Assembly: GCA_965199945.1 (NCBI GenBank)
Contig: OZ241354.1
Location: 3,968,001-4,032,000 of the forward strand
DNA length: 64,000 bases
Direction of reading: 5' to 3'
DNA from: VXYL01 sp965199945
GTDB taxonomy: Bacteria > Pseudomonadota > Gammaproteobacteria > Pseudomonadales > Azotimanducaceae
Program-made: the position numbers and the translations under genes
Notes under the pieces: model-generated
Told to the model about the DNA's origin: nothing
Seen by the model: the letters and a program-made list of their open reading frames with translations, nothing else
Databases searched by the model: none
In this document: positions 44,418 to 53,702 of the stretch, one piece after another
Numbering within the stretch: position 1 is the stretch's first letter
How the letters are laid out: each line of letters opens with the position of its first letter

Positions 44418-46945
44418 TTCTCAAGGAGTACCAGAAGACCGCGCTGCAGGCCGTGCGGACCTTCCTCGATCTGCTCGTCGAGTGGCGGGGCAAGGAAGCG
44501 ACGGCGCGGGAGATCGACCCGGACATCACCTTCGACTGGGTGGCGCGGGCCTGGGAGAAGGCCGGCACCGCTCGCGCCTACCTGCCGCGCAAGAATGGCC
44601 TTGGCGAACCGCTGCCCACCTTCTGCTTGAAGATTCCCACCGGCGGCGGCAAGACGCTGCTCGCCACCAAGGTGATCGACTTGGTGAACACCCACTACCG
44701 CCGCCAGCAAGCTGGCCTGGTGCTGTGGATCGTGCCCACCACGCAGATCTACAACCAAACCCTGAAGGCGCTGAAGGACCGCGACCATCCCTACCGCCAG
44801 CAACTCGATGTTTCTTCCGCCGGCAAGACGCTGATCTTGGAGAAGAACACCGGCTTCAAGCCGCAAGACGTGCGCGAGCGCCTCTGCGTGCTGCTGCTCA
44901 TGCTGCCGTCCGCCAACCGCGAGACAAAGGAACAACTGCGGATGTTCCGGGACAGCGGCGGTTTCGACAGCTTCTTTCCCAGAGAGGACGACGCCAGCGC
45001 CCAAGAGAAGCTGCTCGCCGAAGTGCCGAACTTGAACACCTTCGAGTCCGCAAGCGGCGTGTGGGGCAGGCAGGCCAAGACGTCGCTGGGCAACACGCTG
45101 CGCCTGTTGCAGCCGCTCGTCATCCTCGACGAAGGGCACAAGGCGTACAGCCAAGGCGCGAAGGAGACGCTGGAAGGCTTCAATCCGTCCATGATCGTCG
45201 AACTCTCGGCCACGCCGCCCAAGGAAGCCAACGTGCTGGTGGAGATCACGGGCCAGGCGCTGAACGCCGAGGAGATGATCAAGCTGGACTTGAACATCCA
45301 CAACAAAAAGAACGTCAGTTGGCAGGACACGCTGCTGGCGGCCATCGAACATCGGGCGCTTTTGGAGGCGAAGGCGCGGCAACACGAAGCTGAAACCGGC
45401 GCCTACATCCGCCCCATCTGCCTGGTGCAGGTGGAGCGCACCGGCCGGGAGCAACGGCAAGCCGGCTTCATTCACGCCGAGGATGTGCGCGAGCACCTGC
45501 TGCGCCATCCCGCAATCAGCGCGGAACAAGTGGCGGTGAAGACCAGCCAGCGCGACGAGTTGAAGGAGGTGGACGAAGCCGGCGGGTTGCTCTCCCGCGA
45601 TTGCCCGATCCGCTTCATCATCACCAAGCAGGCGTTGCAGGAAGGCTGGGACTGCTCCTTCGCCTATGTGCTGGCCATCCTCACCAACCCCAGCTCCAAG
45701 AGTGCCCTGACGCAGTTGATCGGGCGCATCCTGCGTCAGCCCTATGCTTGCAAGACCCATATGCAGGAACTGGATGAAAGCTATGTGTTTAGCTTCCAAC
45801 GGAATAGTCTCGATCTGCTGCGAGAGGTTCGCAAGGGATTCGGACTAGAGGGCTTGCAGGGCTTGGAGGGGCGCGTCAACGAAGGTGCGGAAGAGCGGCC
45901 CGGCGACTTGGTGGTCTCCGAACAACGCGAGCGGTTTCGCCAAGCGGCGGCGAGCCTGGTGCTGCCGACGTTCATGATCCGCGACGGCCGCCGTTGGCGG
46001 CTGGTGCATTACGAAGCGGACATCCTCTCCCGCATCCCGTGGGACGAAGTGGACGTGAGCCCGCTGTTCAGCTTGGACTTGCAGGCCCAGGGCAGCAAGG
46101 ACGTCACGCTGCGCGCCGGGCTGGATTTCGAGCCGCTATTCGCGGATGCGGATGCGGTTGGGGAACCGGCGAGCGCGGAGTCCGGCGTCATCGACACCTA
46201 CTTCGCCGCCAGCCACCTGCTGGACGCCATGCCCAACCCCTGGCGCGGCGCCGAAGCCACCGAGCGCGTCTTCAACGCCTTGCTCGAGAAGCATCCCCGC
46301 GAGAAAGTGCAGGCCAACACGGTGTTCATCCTCGAAGAACTCCGCAAGCGCTTGGAAGCAGAGCGCGACCGTTTGTCCCAGCGCGTGTTCGCCGAACTCC
46401 TCGACGCCGGCACGATGCGCTTCATCGTCGTCACCGACGACCTGCACTTCAACCGCCCGCCGCAGCGCATCGAGTTGCCCGCCACCGAGCGCCAAGCCAA
46501 CCGCGAGGACGGCAGCCAATACCAACTCGGCCTCTTCGACCGCGTGGGCGAAGGCGAGCTCAACGGCTTGGAAAACAAGGTCGCCACCTACTTGGACACC
46601 CAAGCCCGCCTCTTCTTCTGGTACCGCAACCGCGCCCGCAAGGACTACTACGTCCAAGGCTGGAAACCCCAACGCATCTACGCCGACTTCATCCTCACCC
46701 TGCAACCCGACGAACCAAACCAAGACGACGAGTTCCACCAAGTGTTCGTGGTGGAAACGAAAGGGATGCACTTGAAGGAAGCGGCAGACACGGCCTACAA
46801 ACGCTCAGTGTTCGACATCTGTTCGGAACACGCGAAAAAGGCGGATTGGGCCGAGTTCGTGCCAGCCATGCAGGGGAAGGTGGTGCGGTACGAGGTGGTG
46901 GACGAGGAGGAGTGGGAGCAGCGGTTGAATGGGATGTTCGCTTGA
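44414..46945 (+). CDS. res: Type III restriction endonuclease, helicase-nuclease subunit (Res)
   Basis: An 843-residue protein with an SF2 helicase core: Walker A IPTGGGKTLLATK near residue 74, motif II VILDEGHKAYS near 235, motif III VELSATPP, and motif VI ALTQLIGRILRQPY. The C-terminal nuclease domain shows YADFILTLQPDEP, then VFVVETKGMHLKE, which gives the PD...ExK residues. It translocates or slides on DNA and cuts after head-to-head site encounter, needing Mod. The chain is complete and slightly shorter than classical EcoP1/EcoP15 Res. It is last in the operon; the next gene is convergent after 36 bp. Confidence 0.93.
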   Translation: MILKEYQKTALQAVRTFLDLLVEWRGKEATAREIDPDITFDWVARAWEKAGTARAYLPRKNGLGEPLPTFCLKIPTGGGKTLLATKVIDLVNTHYRRQQAGLVLWIVPTTQIYNQTLKALKDRDHPYRQQLDVSSAGKTLILEKNTGFKPQDVRERLCVLLLMLPSANRETKEQLRMFRDSGGFDSFFPREDDASAQEKLLAEVPNLNTFESASGVWGRQAKTSLGNTLRLLQPLVILDEGHKAYSQGAKETLEGFNPSMIVELSATPPKEANVLVEITGQALNAEEMIKLDLNIHNKKNVSWQDTLLAAIEHRALLEAKARQHEAETGAYIRPICLVQVERTGREQRQAGFIHAEDVREHLLRHPAISAEQVAVKTSQRDELKEVDEAGGLLSRDCPIRFIITKQALQEGWDCSFAYVLAILTNPSSKSALTQLIGRILRQPYACKTHMQELDESYVFSFQRNSLDLLREVRKGFGLEGLQGLEGRVNEGAEERPGDLVVSEQRERFRQAAASLVLPTFMIRDGRRWRLVHYEADILSRIPWDEVDVSPLFSLDLQAQGSKDVTLRAGLDFEPLFADADAVGEPASAESGVIDTYFAASHLLDAMPNPWRGAEATERVFNALLEKHPREKVQANTVFILEELRKRLEAERDRLSQRVFAELLDAGTMRFIVVTDDLHFNRPPQRIELPATERQANREDGSQYQLGLFDRVGEGELNGLENKVATYLDTQARLFFWYRNRARKDYYVQGWKPQRIYADFILTLQPDEPNQDDEFHQVFVVETKGMHLKEAADTAYKRSVFDICSEHAKKADWAEFVPAMQGKVVRYEVVDEEEWEQRLNGMFA

Positions 46946-46981
46946 GGCTTGCGCCGGCGAGGAGGGCCGTGAGGGCGAGCT

Positions 46982-49162
46982 TCAACCGGCTTCCCGATCT
47001 CTCCGGAACTTTCGGACTTCCTCGTCCACATCTCCTGTAGTCAGCTGGTCGAGACCGCGGCGTACCGAGGCCCGCTGAAGGTCGCTCAGCGCGTCAGTCG
47101 CCCGAGCTTCCCTCAGCTTCGCCAACGCCCGCCCGATGTCCTCGGCGACTTCGGAGACTTCCTCCGGCACTCGGGGGGCAAGACCCACCTCTCGCTCCAG
47201 CGCGGTCGTCAGCGGCCACAGCAGCTCCGCCGCCGGCGACGCTTGGATCCACTCGCGCATCTGCTCCGGGCCGTGGTCGACGCTGAACCTTATCAGAGCA
47301 CCGATTGCGCTCGTTGGCGAGTCGATCTTCGGCAGGATTGCCAGTAGCTCCGCAATGTCCCTCGGCGGGGCGGGACGACTCAAGCTGGCGAGGACAATGC
47401 TCTTGTTGACCAGGGCATCTGCGGCCTTCGCGAGAAGCAGCGGCACGTCGCTGCCGCCGAAGCGGTCAAACACCTCATCGCAAACGGCCAGCGCTTCGTC
47501 CGTGCGGTTCAACTCGCCGAGTACCGCACCCTTTATGACGAGGGCCCTCGCCACCTGCCCTGGAAGCAGGAGCACCTTGCCATCGTCGAAGCGCCGCAGG
47601 ACCTCGTCGCAGGCGGCTAGAGCTTCCTCGCGCCGATCCAACTCGCCAAGCACGGTAGCCTTGATGACAAGGGCCACCGCCACCTGCTCAACGACCTTCG
47701 GCGCGTCGCTGTTGCCGAAGCGGCGAAGCACCTCGTCGCAGACGGCCAGTGCCTCGTCCCATTCGCTGGACTGGCCAGGTACGGTGCTTTTGATCACGTG
47801 GGCTATCGCAAATCCGACTAGGAACGCTGACGTCCGAGGTGCGCCCAACGGATCTTCGAAGGTTGCCAACGCATTCTTCTCTGTGCGTCGATGCGCTTGA
47901 GCCGACATTACTGCTAGCTGTACGGAGGCGGACTGATACAGCGATCGAACCTCCGGCGCAACGTCTTCCGCTTCGCGGGCGATGCGGGCACTAATGTCTT
48001 TGAGTTCTGCCGGCGAGTAGTATGCCTCCATGAAGCGGACCAACACTTCGACCAAGTGCTCCTGCCCTCGGCGCAGTAGATAGTAGATGTTGTACATGCG
48101 CTCGCTTAGATAGTATTGCTTGCGTCGGGCGCTGCCGCCTTCGAGCCGAACAACGCCGCGTTCTATGAGGCGTGCGAGCTGGGCGCTGCACTTGCTGGTC
48201 TCGAGTCGTGCCCGTTCGGCCACTTCCTTGGTGAGTGCGGGCTTCCAGATGTCCGCAAGCGCCAGATAGACGCGGCGTTCTTGGGTCGGAAGCGACTCGA
48301 GGTGGCTCTTGAAGTACTCCGTGTGGTCGTCCACCAGATCGAACAGGCTGTCCATGAGTTCTCGGAAGGAGAGGCCGGTGCCGAAACGAGCGACGATCGC
48401 CAGCAGACGCGGGCTGCCGCCGGTGAGTATTTCCAGTGAACGGATCGTATTCGTGGGGCGGCTCTGGCCAGCTACCGTTTCCCAGAGGGCCGCGCACTCG
48501 GCGGTATTCAGAGGGCGCAGCGTGAGTACCCGAAACTGGTCGTACAGCGCGTGGTCGGGGTGGTCGATTTCGTCGAAGCGGCTTGTCGCGCTGGCGAGCA
48601 GGATGATGCGCGGCTCATTTTGGAGGATCTTGCGCAGCCGCCAGCCCGCGTCCCGATCCATCATGTCTCGGAACATCATGTTCAGGTTCTCGACCATCAG
48701 CACCAGTCGCTTGCCCTCGCGGTCGGCGAAATCCAGCAAGGCTGCGAGGCAACGCTCGCCGAGCGTCCGGTCGTCGTGAATGGTGCGCAGGGCCGTGAGC
48801 GTCGCGTGGAGGTCTGGAGCATCCTGCCGTTCCGCCGCCTGGTCGGCCAAGCGGGCCAAGCACTCCAGCCAGAACTCGCCGGCGGTGCTCACCTCGTAGC
48901 TTTCCTCGGCGAAGACGATGGGGAAGAAGCCAGCGGCTAGATCAGCGTCGCGGCGCACCTCTGCGGCAACGCGCAGCAGCAGGCTCGTCTTGCCGCTGCC
49001 GCGCGGGCCGATGACGATCTGGTGCTGGTTCGAGTCGCCCGTACACGCGCTCAATGCCTCGACCAGCGACTCGAACTCGTGCGTCCGTACGCAGAACGAC
49101 GCCACCAGCTCGTCGTCGGTTAGGAATCCAGGGTTGTACTTCCGAGTCGGCGCGGCGGTCAT
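46982..49162 (-). CDS. P-loop ATPase with winged helix and TPR-like repeats
   Basis: A 726-residue STAND-like ATPase. Walker A is IVIGPRGSGKTSLLLRV near residue 52. The expected Walker B strand is RLVLMVENLNMMF, in which the usual acidic pair is replaced by EN. A winged-helix region follows (LTKEVAERARLETSKCSAQL, then LIERGVVRLEGGSARRKQYY). From about residue 480 three repeats of some 42 residues carry WDEALAVCDEVLRRFGNSD and its relatives, like TPRs. It overlaps the upstream ATPase gene by ATGA and has GGAGG nine bases before its ATG. The upstream in-frame codons to 49231 belong to that gene's antisense phase. Function unknown; a sensor-type NTPase is likely. Confidence 0.75.
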   Translation of the reverse strand: MTAAPTRKYNPGFLTDDELVASFCVRTHEFESLVEALSACTGDSNQHQIVIGPRGSGKTSLLLRVAAEVRRDADLAAGFFPIVFAEESYEVSTAGEFWLECLARLADQAAERQDAPDLHATLTALRTIHDDRTLGERCLAALLDFADREGKRLVLMVENLNMMFRDMMDRDAGWRLRKILQNEPRIILLASATSRFDEIDHPDHALYDQFRVLTLRPLNTAECAALWETVAGQSRPTNTIRSLEILTGGSPRLLAIVARFGTGLSFRELMDSLFDLVDDHTEYFKSHLESLPTQERRVYLALADIWKPALTKEVAERARLETSKCSAQLARLIERGVVRLEGGSARRKQYYLSERMYNIYYLLRRGQEHLVEVLVRFMEAYYSPAELKDISARIAREAEDVAPEVRSLYQSASVQLAVMSAQAHRRTEKNALATFEDPLGAPRTSAFLVGFAIAHVIKSTVPGQSSEWDEALAVCDEVLRRFGNSDAPKVVEQVAVALVIKATVLGELDRREEALAACDEVLRRFDDGKVLLLPGQVARALVIKGAVLGELNRTDEALAVCDEVFDRFGGSDVPLLLAKAADALVNKSIVLASLSRPAPPRDIAELLAILPKIDSPTSAIGALIRFSVDHGPEQMREWIQASPAAELLWPLTTALEREVGLAPRVPEEVSEVAEDIGRALAKLREARATDALSDLQRASVRRGLDQLTTGDVDEEVRKFRRDREAG

Positions 49163-50415
49163 GGCTGGATTCCTCCGGCAGAGCCAGTGTTCGGCGCCAA
49201 GACCCGCGATCTCCCGTACCGCGTACGCCACCAGTCTTCCAGCAGGCCGGATATGAAGCGGTAGCCGCCTTCGTGTCTCTCCAAGTAGCCGTCGTGCTCC
49301 AACACGTGAAGCACGTCTTCAATGGGCAGCGGATTGGCCTCGGCTTGGCGTTCGCGCTGCTGGGCGATGGCATCGTCGCCCAGCATACCTCCCGCGACGG
49401 CCGCTTCCGTCAACAGATCCAGCGCGACTCGACATCCTTCGTCGCCCAGCACCATTCTCAGCCGTCCTTCGTAGTGCGGCATGTCCATCTGCCCGCGCAC
49501 GCCGAGCATGTCGCTCTCGTACACGCGCTGCACGTCGTCAAGCGACGCAGCCTTGCGGCCAGCTCGCCGCAAGTCTTCGTGAAGCACGTCGAAGAAGCGC
49601 TGCACATGGTGCGGGATCTGGCAGCGCAGCCGCTTGCACATGGCCTCGCGGACTTCCTTGGAGAGATCGAGACCATAGCTCGCCGCCAACGCGCCCAAGC
49701 ACTCGCTTGCGGTCTCCTCGTCCCAAGGCTTCAGATCGAATGGGGAGAAGATGTTCGCGTGGGCGCTGAGGCCGGCCTGCTGCAGGATGGGTTCAAGGCT
49801 GACGCTGCCGGAGAGGAGCATGCTGATCTTGCCGCGATGCGCTTGGCCGTTCTTGCGCAGCCAGCTGAGGAACTCGTCCGCTGCGCGTTTGCGCTCCGGC
49901 GTGATCGTGTAGTCGTCGCCCTTGAGCAGGCGGTTGACGAGGATGGGCAGCTCGTCGAGGGCGAGCACGACCTGTTTCTCATTGGCGGCAAGGGCCGCGA
50001 AGATCTGGTCGCCCGTGTACCGCCAGTTGCCGGCGTCGACACCGGCGCGGAGCTTCACTCGCAGTTCCGCACCGGGAACCTTGCCGCTGACCTCGGTTTC
50101 CTGTGGGAGGACGTTCTTGAACAGTTGCCTGATCTGATACCACGCGCCTTGTGCGGCCTTTGCGTGAAAGGCGATCTCGGTGACCGCATCGGCGGGCGTG
50201 CCGGTGGCCTCCAAATCGACGAAGATCGTTTCCACCGCCCCTTCGCCGTCCATGCGGCGGAGCAGTTCCCGCACCAGGCTCGTCTTGCCCATCCGCCGCT
50301 GCGCGGTCAACAGGGTGTGGGTACCTTCCTTGACCCGCTCCGCGAGGGCTTCAAGCTCCGCCTCGCGGTCGAAGAAATCGTCGCCCGCGACCCAGTTCCC
50401 GCCTGCCTTGTTCAT
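49159..50415 (-). CDS. AAA-type ATPase, first gene of a two-ATPase operon
   Basis: A 418-residue ATPase. The N-terminus FFDREAELEALAERVKEGTH leads into Walker A LLTAQRRMGKTSLVREL, and Walker B is QVVLALDELPILVNRLL. The sensor strand KISMLLSGSVSLEPIL follows. A helical C-terminal region ends in a wHTH-like segment (PIEDVLHVLEHDGYLERHEG). This is the architecture of the archaeal/bacterial ATPase group often annotated as ATP-binding protein. GGAGGTGG precedes the ATG. It shares an ATGA junction with the winged-helix/TPR ATPase. An array of four palindromes lies 21-74 bases upstream and probably controls the operon. Confidence 0.78.
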   Translation of the reverse strand: MNKAGGNWVAGDDFFDREAELEALAERVKEGTHTLLTAQRRMGKTSLVRELLRRMDGEGAVETIFVDLEATGTPADAVTEIAFHAKAAQGAWYQIRQLFKNVLPQETEVSGKVPGAELRVKLRAGVDAGNWRYTGDQIFAALAANEKQVVLALDELPILVNRLLKGDDYTITPERKRAADEFLSWLRKNGQAHRGKISMLLSGSVSLEPILQQAGLSAHANIFSPFDLKPWDEETASECLGALAASYGLDLSKEVREAMCKRLRCQIPHHVQRFFDVLHEDLRRAGRKAASLDDVQRVYESDMLGVRGQMDMPHYEGRLRMVLGDEGCRVALDLLTEAAVAGGMLGDDAIAQQRERQAEANPLPIEDVLHVLEHDGYLERHEGGYRFISGLLEDWWRTRYGRSRVLAPNTGSAGGIQP

Positions 50416-50435
50416 TCGCCACCTCCAACAACTCT

Positions 50436-50489
50436 GTTGGCAACTATCCTGTTGGCTACAGTATTGTTGGCAACATCGGCGTTGTCAAC
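50436..50489. promoter_or_regulatory. Array of four GTTGnCAAC palindromes at 15-bp spacing
   Basis: GTTGGCAAC (50436), GTTGGCTAC (50451), GTTGGCAAC (50466) and GTTGTCAAC (50481) are spaced exactly 15 bp. Three are perfect palindromes around the central base. The array lies in the 143-bp gap between two divergent ATPase genes, nearer the minus-strand operon, and looks like a multi-site operator. Confidence 0.7.
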
Positions 50490-50523
50490 ACCGTCAAACA
50501 TCGAGCGCTGACGCCCTCCAACC

Positions 50524-50551
50524 TTGCAAATCAGGACTGTTCCTCCACAAT
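50524..50551 (+). promoter_or_regulatory. Putative leaderless promoter of DUF4143 ATPase B
   Basis: TTGCAA (50524-50529), 16-base spacer, CACAAT (50546-50551). Seven bases separate the -10 from the ATG. The -10 sequence is the same as that of DUF4143 copy C. Confidence 0.5.
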
Positions 50552-50558
50552 TGCAAGG

Positions 50559-51749
50559 ATGGAACTTGAACGCAAGCTTGCCACCGCGCTGGACGCCCGA
50601 CTCCGCCAGTTCCCTGCGGTTGCCCTCCTGGGGCCACGGCAAGTGGGCAAGACCACGTTGGCACGGCACGTCGCCGAAACGAGTGCGGGGCGGCTGGGCA
50701 AGCCGGGGCTGTATTTGGATTTGGAGAGCCCGGCCGATCAGGAGAAGCTGGCCGATGCGCCAGCCTACCTCGGCGCGCATCGAGAGCAGTTGGTGGTCCT
50801 CGACGAGATTCAGCGTGTGCCGCAGCTCTTTCCGACGTTGCGCGGGATCATCGACGAGCGCATTCGCGCTGGCGAGCGTGCGGGGCAGTTCCTGCTGCTC
50901 GGTTCGGCGTCCATGGCGTTGCTGCAGCAGTCCGGCGAGAGTCTGGCTGGCCGCATCGCCTACCTCGAACTCGCGCCGCTGGACGTTCGCGAGCTGCAAG
51001 CCGGCGACCACACGCGCCTGTGGCTTCGCGGCGGGTTCCCGCGCAGTTTCCTTGCAGACGACGATGCCGCAAGCGCCCTCTGGCGCGAGAACTTCATTCG
51101 CACCTACTTGGAGCGCGACATTCCCGCGCTGGGGCCGCGCGTCCCCGCGCAAACGCTGCGCCGCTTCTGGACCATGCTCGCCCACGCCCAGGGCGGCGTG
51201 TGGAATGCCGCCACGTTCGCCAAGAGCCTTGCCGTGGACGGCAAGACCATCGCCCGCTACTTGGACCTGATGGCGGACCTCCTGCTGGTGCGGCGTCTGC
51301 CGCCGTTTTTCGCCAACGTGCGCAAGCGCCTTGTGAAGTCGCCCAAGGTCTACGTGCGCGACAGCGGCCTCGTCCACCGCCTGCTGCGGCTGGACGACCA
51401 CGAAACGCTGCTCGGCCATCCCGTGGTCGGCGCAAGTTGGGAGGGCTTCGCGCTGGAAACGCTGCTGCGCGCCGCCCCGGAACTCGCCCAATCCAGCTTC
51501 TACCGCACCGCCACCGGCGTGGAGATCGATCTCGTGCTCGAGTTGCCGGGCAACAAGCGCTGGGCCATCGAGATCAAGCGCGGCCTCGCGCCGGCTGTCG
51601 AGAAAGGGTTGCGCACAGCCATCGAAGACGTGCGGCCGGACCGAGCGTTTCTGGTCTACGGCGGCAACGAGCGCTATCCGAAGGAGAGTGGCATCGAGGC
51701 CATTGGCCTGCGGGAACTGGCCGACGAACTCGCGCAGTTGGCGTCTTGA
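50559..51749 (+). CDS. AAA ATPase with DUF4143, copy B
   Basis: A 396-residue ATPase. Walker A is VALLGPRQVGKTTLARHV near residue 22 and Walker B is QLVVLDEIQRVPQLFPTL. The arginine finger-like segment LGSASMALLQQSGESLAGRI follows. The DUF4143 part begins with LRGGFPRSFL and ends with the nuclease-like GVEIDLVLELPGNKRWAIEIK. This GPRQVGKTT form is the most common type. It is divergent from the two-ATPase operon. AAGG sits directly before the ATG, too close for a normal site, consistent with leaderless start. Confidence 0.87.
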   Translation: MELERKLATALDARLRQFPAVALLGPRQVGKTTLARHVAETSAGRLGKPGLYLDLESPADQEKLADAPAYLGAHREQLVVLDEIQRVPQLFPTLRGIIDERIRAGERAGQFLLLGSASMALLQQSGESLAGRIAYLELAPLDVRELQAGDHTRLWLRGGFPRSFLADDDAASALWRENFIRTYLERDIPALGPRVPAQTLRRFWTMLAHAQGGVWNAATFAKSLAVDGKTIARYLDLMADLLLVRRLPPFFANVRKRLVKSPKVYVRDSGLVHRLLRLDDHETLLGHPVVGASWEGFALETLLRAAPELAQSSFYRTATGVEIDLVLELPGNKRWAIEIKRGLAPAVEKGLRTAIEDVRPDRAFLVYGGNERYPKESGIEAIGLRELADELAQLAS

Positions 51750-51819
51750 CTGGCCGAATCGCGGCAGAAGCCGTGCCGTAGACCGCCAGGTCTGCTCGGG
51801 AGTGCCCAGACGCCTCGGA

Positions 51820-52308
51820 TTAGATATTGATCGGGCGTGCCGGCACGCCGTTTGCCCGCAAGTCGGCGAGCAGGTGGCCGAGGTTGCGCGGGCCGAAGAC
51901 CTCATCGCTGGCGAGGATTTCCGCCACCGCCCACCAGCGGAACTCGACGAAGATGCCCACCTCGCTGAGATCGGCGTTGTTCGCGCTCGTGGGTTGGAAG
52001 CGCCTTGTGCGAACCAGATAGATGTCCTCGTGCTGCTCGGTGACGATGCCGGCGCGGGCGAAGACATGCTTGCGCTTCCAGACCAGCGGCGGACGGTGGT
52101 CGAGCACAAGGCCGGTCTCTTCCCACAGTTCCCGGCGCACGGCGCTCAAGGCGCTTTCGCCACGCTTGCAGCCGCCGCCCGGCAACAGCCAGAAGTCGCC
52201 CGGCTGATCCGGCCGTTCGTGGCGCAGCAGCAGGACGCGCGCCGGGCATTCCGTCAGCACGATCGCACGAGCGGCCCGGCGCGTCTTGCGCGGCGGTGGC
52301 GGTTGCAT
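51820..52308 (-). CDS. Nudix hydrolase
   Basis: A 162-residue pyrophosphohydrolase. The Nudix box GGGCKRGESALSAVRRELWE and the following ETGL fit Gx5Ex7REUxEExGU exactly. ARAIVLTECPARVLLLRHER forms the first strands and DFWLLPGG the lead-in. The substrate (nucleoside diphosphate derivative) is unknown. A minus-strand open frame continues upstream to 52653 but enters the antisense of the next gene; ATG 52308 gives the family length. Confidence 0.87.
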   Translation of the reverse strand: MQPPPPRKTRRAARAIVLTECPARVLLLRHERPDQPGDFWLLPGGGCKRGESALSAVRRELWEETGLVLDHRPPLVWKRKHVFARAGIVTEQHEDIYLVRTRRFQPTSANNADLSEVGIFVEFRWWAVAEILASDEVFGPRNLGHLLADLRANGVPARPINI

Positions 52309-52373
52309 GGTGAATAGAAGGCGATGCGCGTTAGCCGGCAGGCAAGGGCAGGCTGGCGATGCTGCCGCCAGCG

Positions 52374-53555
52374 TCATCCTGCCGCCGTCATCCCGTACTC
52401 GTTCGTGGGGTTGCGGTAGATGGAGTGTTCGTGGCCGTCGTCGCCTTGGGTGGAGAACTCGACGATCAAGCGCGGCCCTTGAACGCGGTAGTAGATGGGA
52501 TGTGCGCCGTTGGTCGCGCCGTGCCAAGTGAAGTAGGTCTGGCCAAGGTCCTCGCGCACTTCCGCCAAGCGTTGCGCGGCGCTCTCGGCGGGCATCATGC
52601 GCAGCCACAGGCCGACTAGATCGACTAGCCGCTCTTGCAGCGCCGCGTTCCAAGCGCCCACGGCAACGCCATCGACCTCCGGCACGACGCCATCCTTGCC
52701 GGCGCCCGTCAGAGCGCCCTGTGACGGGCGGGCGTCCGCAAGGGCTTGGCCGCGCTGCAGGTCGTCCAGCGCATTCATGATCGCCACGCCCGCGGCCCGA
52801 TGTTCCGCCAGCGGCGCCACGGTGCCCGCGGCGGTTTCGTAGCGTGCGGGTTCAACGCCGACGAAGGTCGGCGAAAGAAAGCTGCGCTCGCCAACCACGG
52901 ACATGTTGATGGCCAGGTGGTGGCCGCCGAACTGCCAACCCCACGGCTGCTCGCGACGAGCTGTGGCGGGCGTCGCGTCCGTGCCCGTCCCCACTTGCGC
53001 ACCGCTGGCCGGTTCGCCGAAGAACGCCAGCCAGTAGTTGCCGCTGCTCCAATAGAAGCCGCCAAGTAGAGAGTCGACCGCCAACGCGTCCTCCGCGCCC
53101 ACCACCGCCATCGTCGTCGCATGGCCGTCGGCGCTCAATGCCGTGGCGAGGAAGCGGTGCGCCGCCTCCGCTTGCGTCTCGCTCAAGTCGCCGAGGCGCA
53201 CGCCGTTGCGGTCGTTGAAGAGGCCGGGCGGCAGATTGGACCAGTTGCTCCGACGTGGATCGTCGAAGCTCAAGACCGCCTCCGCGCGTTGCGTTGCGGA
53301 GAGCGTGTCGAGGAACGCCAAAGCCGCATCCGCCGCAGTGCGGTGCGCGCTTCGCAGCCGCTCGTAGTCGAAAGCCGCGTGCGTGGGAACGATCTGTGCG
53401 CCATCGACTTCCGCGCTTGCAACGGATGGCGCAGACCCATCGCAACCTGCACACGCGGAAAAGAGCACGGCGAGAAGCGCTGCGACGCCCACGCTCCGCT
53501 TGTCGAGCGTTGACGGACGCACACGAATCAGCGGAAATCGCATCGCTGCCGGCAT
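52374..53555 (-). CDS. Exported DUF3500-like protein
   Basis: A 393-residue secreted or lipid-anchored protein. The N-terminus has a hydrophobic signal (SVGVAALLAVLFSACAGC), where a lipobox-like SAC could be processed. The body contains ATQRAEAVLSFDDPRRSNW, FNDRNGVRLGDLSETQAEAA, GWQFGGHHLAINMSVVG and PIYYRVQGPRLIVEFSTQGD, the pattern of DUF3500 proteins, whose GGHH and YRVQGP segments are conserved. No enzymatic role is established. It is divergent from the sulfurtransferase gene. Confidence 0.75.
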   Translation of the reverse strand: MPAAMRFPLIRVRPSTLDKRSVGVAALLAVLFSACAGCDGSAPSVASAEVDGAQIVPTHAAFDYERLRSAHRTAADAALAFLDTLSATQRAEAVLSFDDPRRSNWSNLPPGLFNDRNGVRLGDLSETQAEAAHRFLATALSADGHATTMAVVGAEDALAVDSLLGGFYWSSGNYWLAFFGEPASGAQVGTGTDATPATARREQPWGWQFGGHHLAINMSVVGERSFLSPTFVGVEPARYETAAGTVAPLAEHRAAGVAIMNALDDLQRGQALADARPSQGALTGAGKDGVVPEVDGVAVGAWNAALQERLVDLVGLWLRMMPAESAAQRLAEVREDLGQTYFTWHGATNGAHPIYYRVQGPRLIVEFSTQGDDGHEHSIYRNPTNEYGMTAAG

Positions 53556-53702
53556 GACCGCGCACCCTTCGTCTTCGATCAACCTACTGTCGCGCAAGCT
53601 GAGCGGCTTGTCCACGGCGCAGCCGGGCTTTGCGCTCGGAAGTGGACAGGCAAGATGCACAGGGCCGATACTTCGGCGTAGCTGAACGGAGCGAGACGGC
53701 AA

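Noticed and set aside
50436..50489. Small CRISPR-like or coding pentapeptide repeat
   Set aside because: Repeats are 9 bp with 6-bp gaps and lie between divergent genes; the LLAT-type peptide repeat in one frame follows from the 15-bp period and has no gene context.
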